Shown here one piece after another: positions 22,684 to 35,239 of a DNA stretch of 64,000 nucleotides (within the stretch, counting starts at the first letter, position 1; each line of letters opens with the position of its first letter). Location of the stretch: contig OY744471.1 in assembly GCA_963556145.1 (NCBI GenBank), positions 3,713,590 through 3,777,589 of the forward strand. Direction: 5' to 3'. Position numbers and translations under genes: made by a program. The notes beneath the pieces were generated by a model that worked only from the letters and a program-made list of their open reading frames with translations, was not told the DNA's origin and did not search any database. Source of the DNA: Hygrocybe punicea (Eukaryota > Basidiomycota > Agaricomycetes > Agaricales > Hygrophoraceae).

Positions 22684-25600
22684 ATGGATCGGGACTCTGC
22701 ATTCAGCCAGACCTGTTCTTGCGGCAGGACATTTTCAGATGTTCGGGCATTCAAGAATCACCAGAACATTTGTAAGAAAACCAAGAAACGATTGTCCCAT
22801 GCGTTGGCGAAAGCAAAGGAGGTTCTAGCTGTCAGAAAGCGGAAGGCTATCACTCTAGATACAACCATGGAGCCATTTGCGAACACCATTGACGATGATA
22901 TCAGTCAGAATCTTCAGCTTGAGCCCGGGCATGTTCAGGTACGGAACCATGGCAGTCCTTCATACAATTGTCGCCATTCATGTGGGTCTGCAGGATCCAA
23001 CCTCAGCTATGACAGAAATCCAGGATGATGCGAGACCCACAAGGCGTCGCAAACTTCCTCTTCGTTTTCGTGTCGCGGGTCTTCAATTGCATGATAAGAG
23101 GCTGAAAGATATTCTTCCACAGCCAGTTCCTGCACTACCGCCACCTGGTATGGACGTTCCAGACTCAGCAACTCATTCATTGGATTCATTGATGAATCCT
23201 ATCTTGACTTCCCAACACCGCCGCAATGGTAGTGCTGGTAAAGCATCAGGAAATCCACCTGTTCGCCGAATCCTTAATACTGCAAGAAATTCTTTTGGCC
23301 TGTTTTGTTGCTACTTTGCCGAGACATTTCCATCTCATGATCCAGAAAGCGAGGTCAACGTATCATCTCTATCCAATATAATCGACTCTAGTTCTGCTCA
23401 TTCACACCCCCCTGATATTCTTCCATCGTTTCGACCTTATCCAAACCAGAACTCTTTTCTACTAGGTGATTGGTATTGGAATTGGGGTGCCCAGAAGTCT
23501 CAGCAGGATTTCAAAGAGCTCCTTGCTATTGTGGGTGATGATGATTTCAGACCTACAGACGTCCAAAAGACAAATTGGGACAGGATCAACGACCAGTTAG
23601 CGCTTAATGATTGGGACAAGGAAGAGTGGATTGACGAAGATGCTGGGTGGAGGACGTCGCCTGTAACAATATCAGCACCCTTCCATCGTTTCACGGATAG
23701 GCCTGGTGCCCGTGATTATACTGCTGCAACCTTCCATTATCGATCATTGATATCGGTCATTCGGGAAAAACTTGTGAATTCCATCGATTATCGCCATTTC
23801 CATTACGAGCCCTATGAGCTTGTCTGGCAGCCAACCAACAACTCACAAGAGGTGCACGTCCATGGCGAACTGTATACATCACCTGCATTCATCGACGCTC
23901 ATTGTTCCCTGCAAAATTCTCCTCTGGAACCTGGCTGCGATCTTCCACGCATCGTCGTTGCGTTAATGTTCTGGTCTGATTCAACTCATTTGACAAATTT
24001 CGGAAACACAAAACTTTGGCCATTATACATGTTCTTTGGAAACGAATCGAAATATCGACAGTGTAAACCTTTGTGCAATGTATGTGAACATGTGGCCTAT
24101 TTCGAGACTGTATGACTTTTTCATGTTCCTCAATATTCCTTACTGATTCGCCGTTAGCTCCCGGACTCATTCAAAGATTTCGCAAGCAAGTATACTGGCA
24201 CAAAGAAGCTGAAAAAGACCTTCATGACTCACTGCCATCGCGAATGCATTCACGCCCAGTGGAAAATCATCCTCGATGATGAATTCCTAGAAGCTTATAA
24301 ACATGGCATCATGATCGAGTGCTGCGATGGGGTGTTGCGCAGGTTTTATCCTCGGATATTTACATACTCGGCAGACTACCCCGAAAAGTGAATGGTTCTC
24401 TTTTTATGCTACTGATTTACTAACTCGCAGACAATAGGATCCTTCTAGCCAGCATCAGAAATTTGGGTCAATGTCCATGCCCACGTTGCACCACGCTATT
24501 GTCAAATGTGCATATGGTGGGCACCAAAAAGGACCGGCACAACAGGATCAAGTTGGCCCGCATGGACGATGAGCGACGCCGATTCATGGTCACCCAAGCT
24601 TGAAATGCCATCTATCAGAAAAACTACGCAGTTGACAGTGCCCCTGTAGAATGAATCCTCAAGCCTCAGTCTCTTGTTCCTACCTCGGTGAGGTTATTCA
24701 ACTTTGGACTTTGCGATTCTTACTCGGAACATTCCTCTGTAGAATGCCTTCTCTGAACGGCTCTCTAAATTGGGATTTAATCTTTTTTTGATGTTTTTGG
24801 TTGATCTGATGCATGAGATCGAACTTGGGGTATGGAAGACCTTATTGATCCACCTCTTTCGAATCCTCGAATGTGCCGATGAGAACGCCCTGCATGAACT
24901 GGATCGTCGGTAGGTAGTTCCTGTATATTTCACTGTGTCTCTAATGGTGCACACAGTTTTCGATTGGTTCCAACTTTTGGGAGGGACACAATTAGGTGTT
25001 TCGCTTCCAATACGTCAGAATTGAAGAAAATGGCTGCCAGAAACTTTGAGGATTTTCTGCAGGTATGTCAAATGCATTATCTCACTGGAACATCGAAATT
25101 AAGCAGGAGGCAGTGTGCAATTCCAGTTTTCGAAGGTCTATTACCAGAACCCCATAACAGGAGAATCCTGAAACTCCTCTTCACCTTCGCCCACTGGCAC
25201 GGGTTAGCCAAACTGCAAATGCACACCGATACCACACTTTCTATTCTCGATCATGAAACGACTATCCTGGGACAACAGCTTCGCGATTTCCAATCCAAAA
25301 CCTGCCACCATTTTCAGACGCGTGAATTGAAGTCCGAAGCAGCTGCTAGACAACGCCGTCAAAGCAAGAAAGGGATGACGGTTAATTCCTCTCTGCCAAC
25401 GACCAGCAAGCGAAATCCAGAAGCTGCTAACCAGCACCTACCCAAAACGCTGAATCTTCAGACCTACAAGGCCCATGCTCTGGGTGACTATGTAGATGCC
25501 ATCAAGAGATATGGCACGACAGATTCGTACACTTCAGAAATCGTGAGTGTTTTATTTCGTCTCCACTGACCATCAACCTGATCTCTTCTACTACTGCAGG

Positions 25601-26946
25601 GCGAACTAGAACATCGTAATCCCAAGTCTCGATTCAAGCGGACCAGTAAAAAAGAATTTGTGCGACAGTTAGCTCGCATTGAGCGTAGACAAGCCCGTCT
25701 CAGACTCATTCGCCAAAAAGTAGCTGGAGCGTTTCCTAGGGCTGCGAGCAAAGAACGAGTGTCACAACACCCTGATGCCCATCATCATATCGGCATCTCC
25801 GAGAACCATCCAGAGCACATTGGCTCTTTTTTGCGTGCGCATGATGGGGATCCAGCTATTAAGGTAGATTGCATCCATAATCGGGAATTAATATAGCAGC
25901 TCAACTCTTCACAGGACTTCTGGATAAAGCTGAAGACACACCTATTACCTCGCATCAAAGCACTTTTGGATGCTGAGATGCAAGCTGGCAGTGAACCGCG
26001 ACAACCCTGTTCTTCTACTCTGGTAGACAGCACATGTGAGCTGAACGGCATCCACTTCAAAGGTGACCACATATACAGACACAATATTATGAGAATCAAC
26101 TACACCGCATATGACGTGCGACGGGCCCAAGATAACGTAAACCCTAACACAGATCACTGCGATATCATGTTGCTCTCCTCCCAAGAAGCTAGCTTGCCGA
26201 TTCATCAGTATATCTACGCTCGTGTTCTCGGCATCTACCATGTGAATGTGATATATACCGGACCTGGTATGTTGGACTATTGGGCTCGGCGGATGGAGTT
26301 TCTATGGGTTCGACCATTCGAGAACCTGGACAACACACCGGTGCAGATGGGCTGGATGAGGTCGCAGCTTGATCGTCTGCAATTTCCATCGATGAATGAG
26401 GAAGGAGCCTTCGGCTTCATTGATCCTGCGAATGTTTTACGTGGCGCCCATTTGATTCAAGCTTTTACAGCAGGTAGGTGGCATGCGGATCGTGACGGTA
26501 TTTCGGAATGTGCTCGAAATGCAAAGGATTGGGTTCAATACTACATCAATCGGTGAGTCATTGCTGATAACTTGCTGCATCTTTTTAATTCCTTCCTGAT
26601 CATTAGCTTCGTTGATCAGGATATGGTCATGCGTTATCATTGGGGTTTGGCAGTTGGGCATGTATATGGTCATGACTCTTTCCAACCCAGCGGTGACCAA
26701 AACAGCAATGCTCACAGCGACGATGAAGATCCAATATGCGAAGACAACGATCTTTCCACTGCAATTGTAGATTCCGAACTTCACTGCGTTGAAGTTCGCG
26801 ATGAAGAAGAATCTGACCGTACCTCCGAGTCTGACAACTCTGAAAGTAGTGATCTCGAGCGGGAGGAGGAGGATTGTGATGAAGTTGGGCTTTCAGATAT
26901 GGAGGAGATGTATGGCAACTCTCAGGTATATGAGTTTTACGAGTAG
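22684..26946 (+). pseudogene. Plavaka transposase, left copy, two nonsense codons
   Basis: Plavaka transposases are CACTA-related enzymes expanded in basidiomycetes. The N-terminus has a C2H2-like finger (CSCGRTFSDVRAFKNHQNIC). Core blocks: LFCCYFAETFPSHDPESEV; FHRFTDRPGARDYTAATFHY; MFWSDSTHLTNFGNTKLWPL with YMFFGNESKYRQCKP (first catalytic Asp); LPDSFKDFASKYTG; ECCDGVLRRFYPRIFTYSAD with YPEK (second Asp); CPCPRCTTLLSNVHMVGTKK; VDLMHEIELGVWKTLLIHLF (catalytic Glu region); RLVPTFGRDTIRCFASNTSE; CAIPVFEGLLPEPHNRRILK; an RNA/DNA-binding-like C-terminus and an acidic tail. About nine exons, some 1,100 codons. In-frame TGAs at 24601-24603 and 24652-24654 break it between the Cys block and the Glu block; both are shared with the right arm. 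All catalytic positions I can identify are intact. Confidence 0.85.
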
Positions 26947-27534
26947 TACTGTATGATTGGTCGATTTTTGGTTACCTCGGACAAGGTATTTGATTCACAT
27001 TTAACATGTAAGCAACGGTCAGTGTTCAAGGTAATTAAAAATGCATCCAGATGAGGCCTCAAGTTTCCGCCGTACACAAACCTCCCACATTCACCAATCC
27101 ACCACCACATCTACTCCTCCCCTCGGGAAACACACGCAAACATGGACCACTCCCCCACTGCTGTCACCACACAGAAAAAGACCCCAACCTTCCGCAGCCC
27201 CCCTAACGTCCAAGCAGCAGATGCCATAACCAAGGCCAATCCTGGCCATTCGCCCTTGAATGTGAATGTTCCTGAACGAACTTCCACCAACTTTCCCAAC
27301 TCCCACCCAGATCGCCATAGAATACATAGTTACGCTTAGGATGTTTGCCACCATTCCTGACCATGAGAGGTGTGACCAAGAGGGCCGGAGCTTACCAGTC
27401 CGACATGGCAAGGCCTAGATAATGCACTTTTGCTGATGATTTTGCTTTTAGTCGAGTCCACCAAATTTCTTGGTTAAGCGTTTGATTGCTCTTCAGCCCT
27501 GGTCTGCTGAGAACTCTGTGTTGATATCTCAGAT

Positions 27535-28530
27535 ATGCCAGATGCCTTGCCCGCAGGCTTGAAACCCGTCACAACCAATTTTCTCCCCGCCAAATCATGG
27601 CAACACTTCGTCGCTGGCAGGTATGTGTCAGTTCTTCCGTTCTGTGCTCCAGTGCTGATGTTTTTCATTCTCACAAACCCGATTTAATTTACAAAGGCTC
27701 GGAGGCATGTGTGGTGCTATTGTCACGAGTCCATTTGATGTGGTCAAGACACGCTTGCAATCTGATCTTTTCCAAGAAAAACAAGCCAAGTTCCGTGTAG
27801 TAGGAAGTGGAGAAGTTATTATCCAACGACACGCAGGTCTACTGTGGAATTTTGTTGAAACTGGACATATCCTTCAGTCAGTCACCCCAGAAACTTATTT
27901 ACCCAACGGTCTTCAAATTCTGCCTTGCAGTGACATATATTGAGAGGAATCTCCCCGCGCACTCTTCAAGGTCTTAGCCCAACCCTTGTTGGCGTAGTTC
28001 CAGCATGATCCATCAACTTCTTCACGTACGGGAATGGGAAGCAGATGATCACGGAGCAGTTTAATCATGGACATGAGAACAGCTACGTGCACCTCATCGC
28101 CGCTGCCTTCGCAGGTATCATCACTGGGACAGCTACCAATCCAATATGGGTAAGCGCCTGCAAGCCAACCTACTACGGAGCTCTACACCCGGAACAGACA
28201 TGTTTGGTGGTAGCTGGACGACAATCAAGCAGATTATGCGACAGGAGGGCATTCGAGGATTTTATAAGGGCCTTAGTGCGAGCTATTTGGGTGTGACAGA
28301 AGGCACAGTTCAGTGGGTATTATATGAGCAGTTGAAAATGATTGCTCCCAACACAAGGGAAAGGTGGAGTACAGGAGTGGGTAGGGATGTTGGGTAGCGC
28401 GGGGACGGCCAAATTTGTTGCGAGTCTTATCACATATCCACACGAGGTGCGCTAACTTTCTCTTTATTCTGCTGTCCGTGAGCCATCAATTTGACTGGGC
28501 TTTCAGGTCCTGCGTACACAAATTGGAGGT
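27535..28530 (+). pseudogene. RIM2: RIM2-like mitochondrial pyrimidine carrier pseudogene, left copy
   Basis: SLC25 carrier remnant captured in the transposon. RIM2 imports pyrimidine nucleotides into mitochondria. It reads MPDALPAGLKPV, SWQHFVAG, then after an intron GGMCGAIVTSPFDVVKTRLQ (the Px[D/E]xx[K/R]x[R/Q] signature), LLWNFVETGHI, ESPRALFK, SINFFTYGNGKQMITEQFNH and HENSYVHLIAAAFAGIITGT with ATNPIW, then GGSWTTIKQIMRQEGIRGFY with KGLSASYLGVTEGTVQWVLY, and SAGTAKFVASLITYPHE. The order and the long N-terminal signature match the RIM2/SLC25A33-36 branch. It is dead: TGA at 27941-27943 and 28006-28008 (both where Arg CGA is expected), a one-base loss near 27970, and loss of the last transmembrane repeat. 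Introns are retained, so it was copied from DNA and not from mRNA. Confidence 0.8.
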
Positions 28531-28780
28531 GCCATTGGAGGCATTGGAACGCTTCTGATGCTGGAAGCGGCCGGGGTTGGTTCCATGCGAGTGCACGAGG
28601 TCTTGGAGGAGGAGAGTGGGGGTAACCGTTTTCTATCTATTGAACTGACGTTGCGTCATACGGCAGCACAGACACGGGCAGACGAAACTACTCTTAAATG
28701 AATTAGAACGTTTTCTAGATAGATTTACATTTTTGCCTAAAAGTATCTAAACTCGACCAACTCTATCTTACTCCATCACC

Positions 28781-29133
28781 ATGACCTCCCCCATGATCAT
28801 AACTGCTCGACGCATTCGCTTCAATCGTAGCACGATCAACAGTGTCGCCGGCAACCAAATTAACACCACTATTTACCAAATCCATGGCCAGCTGCCTCCT
28901 GGCCCCGACCTTATTGGTAAGTAACCACTCGACGTTATCCCGAACAAACGCTTACAGATGTTGTAGACCTAGAACACCGGTTGAGTGACTTCCAGACGAA
29001 GTTGCGTGATGTCCTGCGAAGTCGAAACAAGCGGATCAAGGAGTTGGAAGTCGAGCTGGCCGATCTCCAGCGGAATCATGACGCTGTGATCGCGAGATTA
29101 GACCTGGGCCTCGATTTTGGACTTGGATGGTAA
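28781..29133 (+). CDS. Small protein with VAGNQ motif and coiled coil, left copy
   Basis: Two exons, 28781-28916 and 28958-29133, with a 41-bp GT...AG intron; 103 residues. Exon 1 encodes FNRSTINSVAGNQINTTIYQ, similar to the short 'V.GNQ' element that opens many agaricomycete NACHT/NLR-type and related proteins. Exon 2 encodes a coiled coil (LSDFQTKLRDVLRSRNKRIK, ELEVELADLQRNHDAVIARL) and ends LDLGLDFGLGW. The frame is intact. The GNQ resemblance is from memory and rests on a short motif. Nothing else here links it to immunity. Confidence 0.5.
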
Positions 29134-31021
29134 GTTGTATTCTTTCAATCGAGTTTCCAAGCGCTTAGAACTACTTCCCAGCTGTTTAGTCCTGACACTC
29201 TTTGTTTTGCTTGTATTATGTGCATAATGGAATATATGTATCTAAGTCACCCCAAGACCAGGACAAGGTCAGACAAATCCTCGCACACCAACCACTATGC
29301 ATATACATGATACAAACTCTCTAACATATTGCAAAACAACAGCATGGACCACCAACTGACGCAAGCACAAATGGAAACCGCTCGGACGGAAATCGTTCAC
29401 GCACGTGCTAGAGCCCCGCAGCAACATTTATGGTAAGTTCATTCCCTCAACTGGAATTACAATTGTCAACACCACCCCCTAGTGACAATCCCATATGATC
29501 GAAATGGATCACGGCTTTAAGCGACAAATCGACAGTCGGATTAGATCGGTAGTGACTTAGCATTATTATCTAATCAGAGGTATGTTTTTTTTTGTGTCGT
29601 GCGAGATAATCAAACATATCCTTTGTGTCAAATACGCATGCTTACATGTCGATGACACTGGCTGTGAGTTTTGGCATTATAGTAGGACCGGGTTAGAATG
29701 TCTCAAGTCTTTCCGATACTCCCACCTCCAGATAGACTTCAAGTTCACCAGGTCACACTAGGCAAGTATTGCATTCAGGATGCACGGTAAGGGTGAGCTC
29801 TGAGGAAGGTCCACCAAATCCGTTATAATGATAACCTTGCCCTTCAGCTCACTTCCAACCGCCCAGGATGCAGCCGCCCACAACAACGCCAAAGAGCCAC
29901 AAAACGCACTAACATCAAAGTTTATGGACAAATCTCCAGACACGAGCATACATACATACAGTACATACTCACATTGTTGCAAGGATCCTTCTACATGTTG
30001 GTGAGTGCATTTGGAGCCCCGCAATATCCGGTTTGTCTTGTCATACTCACCCGCAATGGAATAGCACAACTGGCAGATACATTTCTGGCCCAACAAACCT
30101 CTTCCTCTCGATGCCACCCACCGGCACAAGCCTGTTCGTCACCGTTCCTTCAGCCGTGTCAATCGTGGGCTTCTCCATTCTCGTGTCTGTGCCTCGGAAT
30201 CCTGTAGTTTTCTCAAACGCTCATCCATGTTGTGAGCAGACGAGGAGACTTCGGGGTGCAGGGCCAAAGCTTGTGCTCTGGGCTTGCACCTGTTTCGCGG
30301 TGCAAACTAGGACTTTTTAGGAACCTCTACACTGCCGACTACATAAAGGACCACCCGCATACAACCACTGCCGAATTTACTGCTGTCTAAGATATACTAG
30401 ACAAGGAAACGAAAGACGTAGGGATTCTCAAGTCCTTTTGCAGTTTAGCTGATCATCCTCTTACAGAAATAGGAGAAGCTCAGCCTGTTGCGCAAGTTAT
30501 CCGAGTTGGTCATTGGTTAGATAGATGGGAGGGGGCAGAGGGTGGGGGCACAACTAGCCAAGGAACAAGGCACTGAACTAGAGCAGGAGTAATTCCACCA
30601 GTTCCTCGGTAGTACTAGTAGTGATGACTTTGGAAATCCATTTACAAGTTCAACGTGCTGATTTGCCGTGGTCTGATAAGGTTCTAATGAAATAATAATA
30701 GATATTTATTGGCCAGAATGAATTCACATGAGCTTATTCTAAATTAATGCCAGGCCATTGTAATCCCATCCATGCACTGCCAGGAATGCTGCCACACTAT
30801 GATAAGGACATACAAAGGCTATATCATTATGCCAGTAAATGATAAAATGTTGCCGTTCCGGCACTGAAATGGTAACAACAGTTATTCATTTACCAGGATG
30901 ATATTACATGAGCTAAGCCTAAAATAATTCTGTGTCAAGGTAAGAAAGGGTAATACTAGATCTGTGGCTGGACAGCTGATTAGCAATTGTCAACTCTGCC
31001 AGGCCTTACCAGGGTCTCCAC
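29134..31021. other. Inner subterminal region, no confident gene, left copy
   Basis: About 1.9 kb between the last cargo gene and the inner terminal repeat. Open frames at 29758-30129 (minus) and 30033-30320 (plus) overlap each other and show no known similarity. Near the end, two diverged copies of one motif occur: CAGAATGAATTCACATGAGC near 30715 and CAGGATGATATTACATGAGC near 30895, each followed by an A/T-rich TAAA-TAAT stretch. Such degenerate subterminal repeats fit a CACTA-like end. Confidence 0.5.
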
Positions 31022-31033
31022 GTTTTCCTGATG
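31022..31033 (-). repeat. Inner terminal inverted repeat, left transposon
   Basis: Reads CATCAGGAAAAC on the minus strand. Beyond it (31034 onward) the two arms no longer match. In the present orientation no duplication of the outer CA is seen here (flank GA). Confidence 0.75.
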
Positions 31034-32891
31034 GAATGTGAGCGACTTTCCACACGAAAACAATAACTACGTACAAAGGTCGCCCATACTGGCAGAGGTG
31101 ATCAATAGTCTCGAAATTCTGAATTGGGAAATCCTTGAAACTTCCACATCGAGCAATTGCGTGCTGGTCGAAGCCAAGGGCAATATAGGGTGGCACAAGG
31201 TGGCTGATTTCGTCTCGGAGTTTTAGAGAGAGCTCTGCACAACATAGTTAGCTAGGTTGGATCACTGCGAAGAAAGGCTCACAATTTTCTGGAGTAGGGG
31301 CGTAATAGGAGATACTCGACTTTGTGCCCATAAAAACATACCACATCCTTGTTGAGGAGTCCTGAGCTTGCAGCAGACGCAATAGCATCCAAAAGGACAG
31401 GCCGAGCTCATGAGCTTCGTCGAAGTATGTCACGCACAGGGGATTCTCGACTGGCAAGAGATTCTTCAAGAAATCCATGAGGTCTAGGGTGGCCTTCTTG
31501 GCATGACATCTGTAAGTGAGCACGGCGGTTGCGATCGTATCGTCATCTTCATCCTCAGGTTTTCCATCGACTCCGCGTTTAGGACTGGAGGGCGTACTCC
31601 GAGTGCGTTGTAACTGCCAGGAAACTATCAGTTTCAATGAAGTACGTAAGGATGCTTGAATGTACCACTTTAGCCCGTTCCACCACATGCTCGAAGAATT
31701 CTTGTCTGAATCCCCTTTCACCCCCGTGCTCCATAAGGCTGTGCCAAGACAGAAGGACCTTCCGCCTAGCAGGACCTTCCTGCTCCCGTATCTCTTGGAG
31801 TGAGCTAAGCATCCTTTCATGCGCAGCAGCGATGAAGCAAGCGATCTTCCAAAGCGAAGACATGCTTAAATCGTTTGTTTTAGGTATGCTGTCAAAGTAG
31901 TGGTACACTGTTGGGTCAGATGGCGGGTATCCGGGGGCAGAAGGAGACCGAACACATATGGGGAGGGTGAAGGTATGCCTGCCAGCCTAACACGCATCTC
32001 ACTATGCAGCGTGTTAAAATCAGATTATGCACACACCTCTGTGAGCATACGCGATTTCCCAGTCCCAGAACTTTGGACTACAGAGAGAGCTTTGGCATAT
32101 ATTTTCTGGTTCGTAAACGCTTGGTTGTCAATTCTTCCGAGATGGCCAATGAAACTGATAGTGGCATCTCCAATAAACTGTGTACTGTATGCTTTCGCGA
32201 GCTCTAATCGTGGCAGATGATTAATCAAAACTTCTAGTCCATATGGCTAGCATACTCCGAACTGTGTGAACGCTAGAAATAGCAATGTAAGTTTGAGCGT
32301 CAGATTAGCGACGAACAAACGCACTGAAGGTCACTTCGCCAGTGGGGCTCTGCAGTGGGACAGTGTGGGACGATGAGGAGACCCAGCAACCACCGTGGTG
32401 AACAAAGCAAAGAGGAATAAGTTAGTAGTTGGTACATGGGGACACGACGCAACCATACCGGTTGTAGGAGGCGGGCGCAGAATCGCTGAATAAGTAGTGA
32501 GTAGTGACTACTTTGCCAAGATGGGATAACGCATAATGCACGCAAGTTCCGTATCTCCTCGAATGACCCTTTCATTCTCGCAGCCATGAGCAGCGATTTT
32601 AATTCTGGATGCACTCCGAGTAACTTTTTCACATTGGCAAGATGTTTGTATTTTGTATCAACAATTCCTCGCGAGTGCAGAGCAATCTTCTCAAGAATAT
32701 GTTGTGGAGAGGATTCTTCATCGGTTTCCTCAAGCACCATGTTATCCGTGTCCTTGTCGTCATCACTGCGGTTATCGGGTACAGGGGGAACGATTGGGTC
32801 ACTGAGTGTTGTATCGACGAATTCATGGGTGGTTTCACTCAGTCCAGGTTCTGCAACGACAACTTGATCTTGAGTATTGGCATTGGGGGAG

Positions 32892-32899
32892 ATGGTATC
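32892..32899 (+). repeat. 8-bp target duplication, outer hAT element (left)
   Basis: ATGGTATC; identical to 35240-35247. Confidence 0.85.
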
Positions 32900-35239
32900 T
32901 AGTGTTGCCGAAGTTCAGTTCGGTCCGGTTCTGACCCTTTTTGGCGGAACCGCGAACTGAATAGTGTTGCCGTAGTTCGGTTCCGAACCTAGCCGAACCC
33001 GGTTCAAACCCCGAACCGAACCCTAAGTTCGGTCTAAGTTCAGCCAAGTGCTGAACCGGACCGCGGGTTCAGTTCCGGGTTTCGAGGCCTGCCGGATTTC
33101 CTGAACGGCTCCAAACCGCGTTCAAACCGCGAACGCGGATATTTTTAAGGTATTGATTTCATTTGTTTTTCGTATTTCTTTACTTACTATTTCGTGTTAA
33201 ACGGCATCATGTGACCGGCCGTGACCTTTCACGCAACACAGCAACTTCAACGCAGGTTGAACACAACACAATTTGTGTTGTGTTCAAAGGTAAGTTTCCA
33301 TTTTTTTCTTAACTTTACTAATGTTATTTGTGGCAGGCAACTTGACTGCGACCACATCGCAACCACATTGGCACAAGATGGATGCCAACGCCAACGCAAT
33401 GCCAACGGACGCGGGGCAGCCGCAACACCACCACCACCACCACCACCAGCGGCGGCAACGGCAACGGCAACGGCAAAGGCAACGGCAACCAGGCAATGAC
33501 AACGGCAACGGCCAGCAGCAGCAGCGCCGGCAGCAACGGCAGCAGCAGCAGCAGCAGCGGCAGCGGCAACAGCCAAAGCCATCCAACATCACCACCAGCG
33601 GCGGCAACAACAACGGCAACCACAACTATGACGGCCAGCAGCAGCAGCAATGCCGGCAGCAGCAGCAACAGCAACAGCAGCAACGGCGGCAGCAGCAACG
33701 GCCACGACAGCAGCAGCAGCAGTGGCAGCAGCAACGGCGACGGCAGCAGCAGCAGCGCTGGCAGCGGCAGCAACGGCAGCAGTGACAGCGGCGGCAGCAG
33801 CAGCGCTGGACGGCTCCCCCGCAGCCCAACTACCTTGCGAAGTGTAGCGCCGTATCGATTGATACGTGCCTGCCATTCGTGAGGAGAACGGAGCTCATGG
33901 GGTGAGCCCACCTCGGTCCGGGGTTCAGACCGCGTCTGAACCCAGACCGAACGCGGAGAAACGGTTCAATGCCGTCCGGGTCCAGGTTTGGCCATGCACC
34001 AAACCGGACCCGAAGTTCAGTTCACGGTTCTGCCAAAAAGGGTCGGAACCGGACCGAACTGAACTTCGGCAACACTAGAACTGAACTTTGGGTCCGGTTT
34101 GGCGCATGGCCAAACCCGGACCCAGACGGCGTCGAACTGTCTCTTCGCGTTCGGTCTGGGTTCAGATGCGGTCTGAAACCCAGACCGAGGTGGGCTCACC
34201 CCGTCCGTTCTCCTCGCAAATGGCAGGCGTGTATCAATAGATACAGCGCTGCACTTCGCGAGGTAGATGGGTGCGGGGGAGCCCTCCGGTGTCCCCAAGG
34301 GATGTGGAGGGACGGGGGGTCTTGTCCCGTGGTCCCTGCGTGGCATTGCCGGCGCTGCTGCTGCCAACCATTGTCCTCGTCGGGGCGGTGGTATGGTTGT
34401 GGTGGTGTTGCTGCCACGGCTGCTGCTGCTGCTGCTGTTGCCGCCATTGCTGCTGATACTGCTGCTGCCGTCATTGCTGCCGTCATTGCTGCCGTCATTG
34501 CTGCCGTCATTGCTGCCGTCATTGCTGCCGTCATTGCTGCCGTCATTGCTGCCGTCGTTGCTGCCGCTGCCGGCGCTGCTCCTGCTGCCGTCGCTGTTGC
34601 TGCTGCCGCTGCTGCTGCTGTCGCCATTGCCGCTGCCGCTGTTGCTGCTGCTGCTGCTGCTGCTGTTGCCGCCGTTGCTGCCGGCATTGCTGCTGCTGCT
34701 GCTGGCCGTCGTGGTTGTCATTGCCGTTGTTGTTGCCGCCGCTGGTGGTGGTGGTGGTGGTGGTGTTGCAGCTGTTGCGCGTCCGTTGGCATTGGGTTGG
34801 CGTTGGGTGGTCATCTCGCGGCCGTGGGTGTGGTCACACTGCAGTCGCAGTCGAGCTTCCTGTAGCAGGCAACATTAGTAAAGTTCAGGAAAGTAAAATA
34901 CGTACCTGTGTTCATGAACGCGACATTGTGTCGCGTTCATTGGCCTTGCGTTGTTGCGTGTTGGTGAAGAAAGCTACCTGTAACGGTCACATGATACCGT
35001 TTAACATGAAAAAGTAAGTAAAGGAATGCGAAAAATAAATGAAATAAATACCTTAAAAATATCCGCGTTCGCGGTTTGGACGCGGTTTGGAGCCGTTCAG
35101 GAAATCCGGCAGGCCTCGAAACCCGGAACTGAACCCACGGTCCGGTTCAGCACTTGGCTGAACTTAGACTGAACCTAGGGTTCAGTTCGGGGTTTGAACC
35201 GGGTTCGGCTAGGTTCGGAACCGAACTATGGCAACACTA
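32900..35239 (+). mobile_element. Outer non-autonomous hAT element, split by the inner copy
   Basis: Ends TAGTGTTGCC...GGCAACACTA, typical of hAT transposons, and flanked by the 8-bp duplication ATGGTATC on both sides (8 bp is the hAT length). Without the inner element it is about 1.2 kb (32900-32961 plus 34086-35239). It has no transposase. The middle is a CTG/CCG-rich microsatellite region (34400-34760) that gives long but meaningless open frames, including eight units of the 12-mer CTGCCGTCATTG at 34465-34560. The ends carry long stretches of alternating GAACC/GGTTC words. It sits in the first coding part of the CRN-like gene. Confidence 0.85.
32962..34077 (-). mobile_element. Inner hAT element of the same family, opposite orientation
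   Basis: Ends TAGTGTTGCC (32962) and GGCAACACTA (to 34077), flanked by the 8-bp duplication GAACTGAA (32954-32961 and 34078-34085). Its left end matches the right end of the outer element, and its right end (34015-34077) matches the outer left end, so it is the same family inserted in reverse, 62 bp inside the outer element. 1,116 bp, no transposase. The interior is a CAG/CGG microsatellite (33420-33810). The two opposed copies together make a secondary palindrome of about 2.2 kb. Confidence 0.85.

Larger units (their letters stand above)
12006..31033 (-). mobile_element. Left copy of a ~19-kb Plavaka-type DNA transposon with cargo
   Basis: A 19,028-bp unit repeated in inverted orientation at 35499-63404. 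Its ends form imperfect 12-bp terminal inverted repeats (CATCAGGGAATC outside, CATCAGGAAAAC inside, 10 of 12 matching), and similarity between the arms stops at these ends apart from one chance base. It carries, from the outer end: DUF6698-like, coiled-coil, DUF6532-like, Spt5-like, a small protein, REB1-like, the Plavaka transposase, a RIM2 pseudogene and a small coiled-coil protein. The flanking dinucleotide outside is CA; the matching CA follows the inner end only if the spacer is reversed. Strand is given as the direction used when compared with the right copy. TIRs plus a Plavaka transposase identify a CACTA-related element; the element as a whole is not one I know. Confidence 0.85.

Noticed and set aside
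29758..30320. Overlapping frames in the inner subterminal region as genes
   Set aside because: They overlap on opposite strands, show no known motif or splice-supported extension, and match in both arms only because of the duplication.
12006..31033. Starship giant element
   Set aside because: No tyrosine recombinase (DUF3435) at an end; instead a Plavaka transposase and short terminal inverted repeats.
33321..34878. Long poly-Ala, poly-Gln, poly-Ser and poly-Leu proteins on both strands
   Set aside because: They are translations of the CAG/CTG/CCG microsatellite of the hAT elements in every frame.
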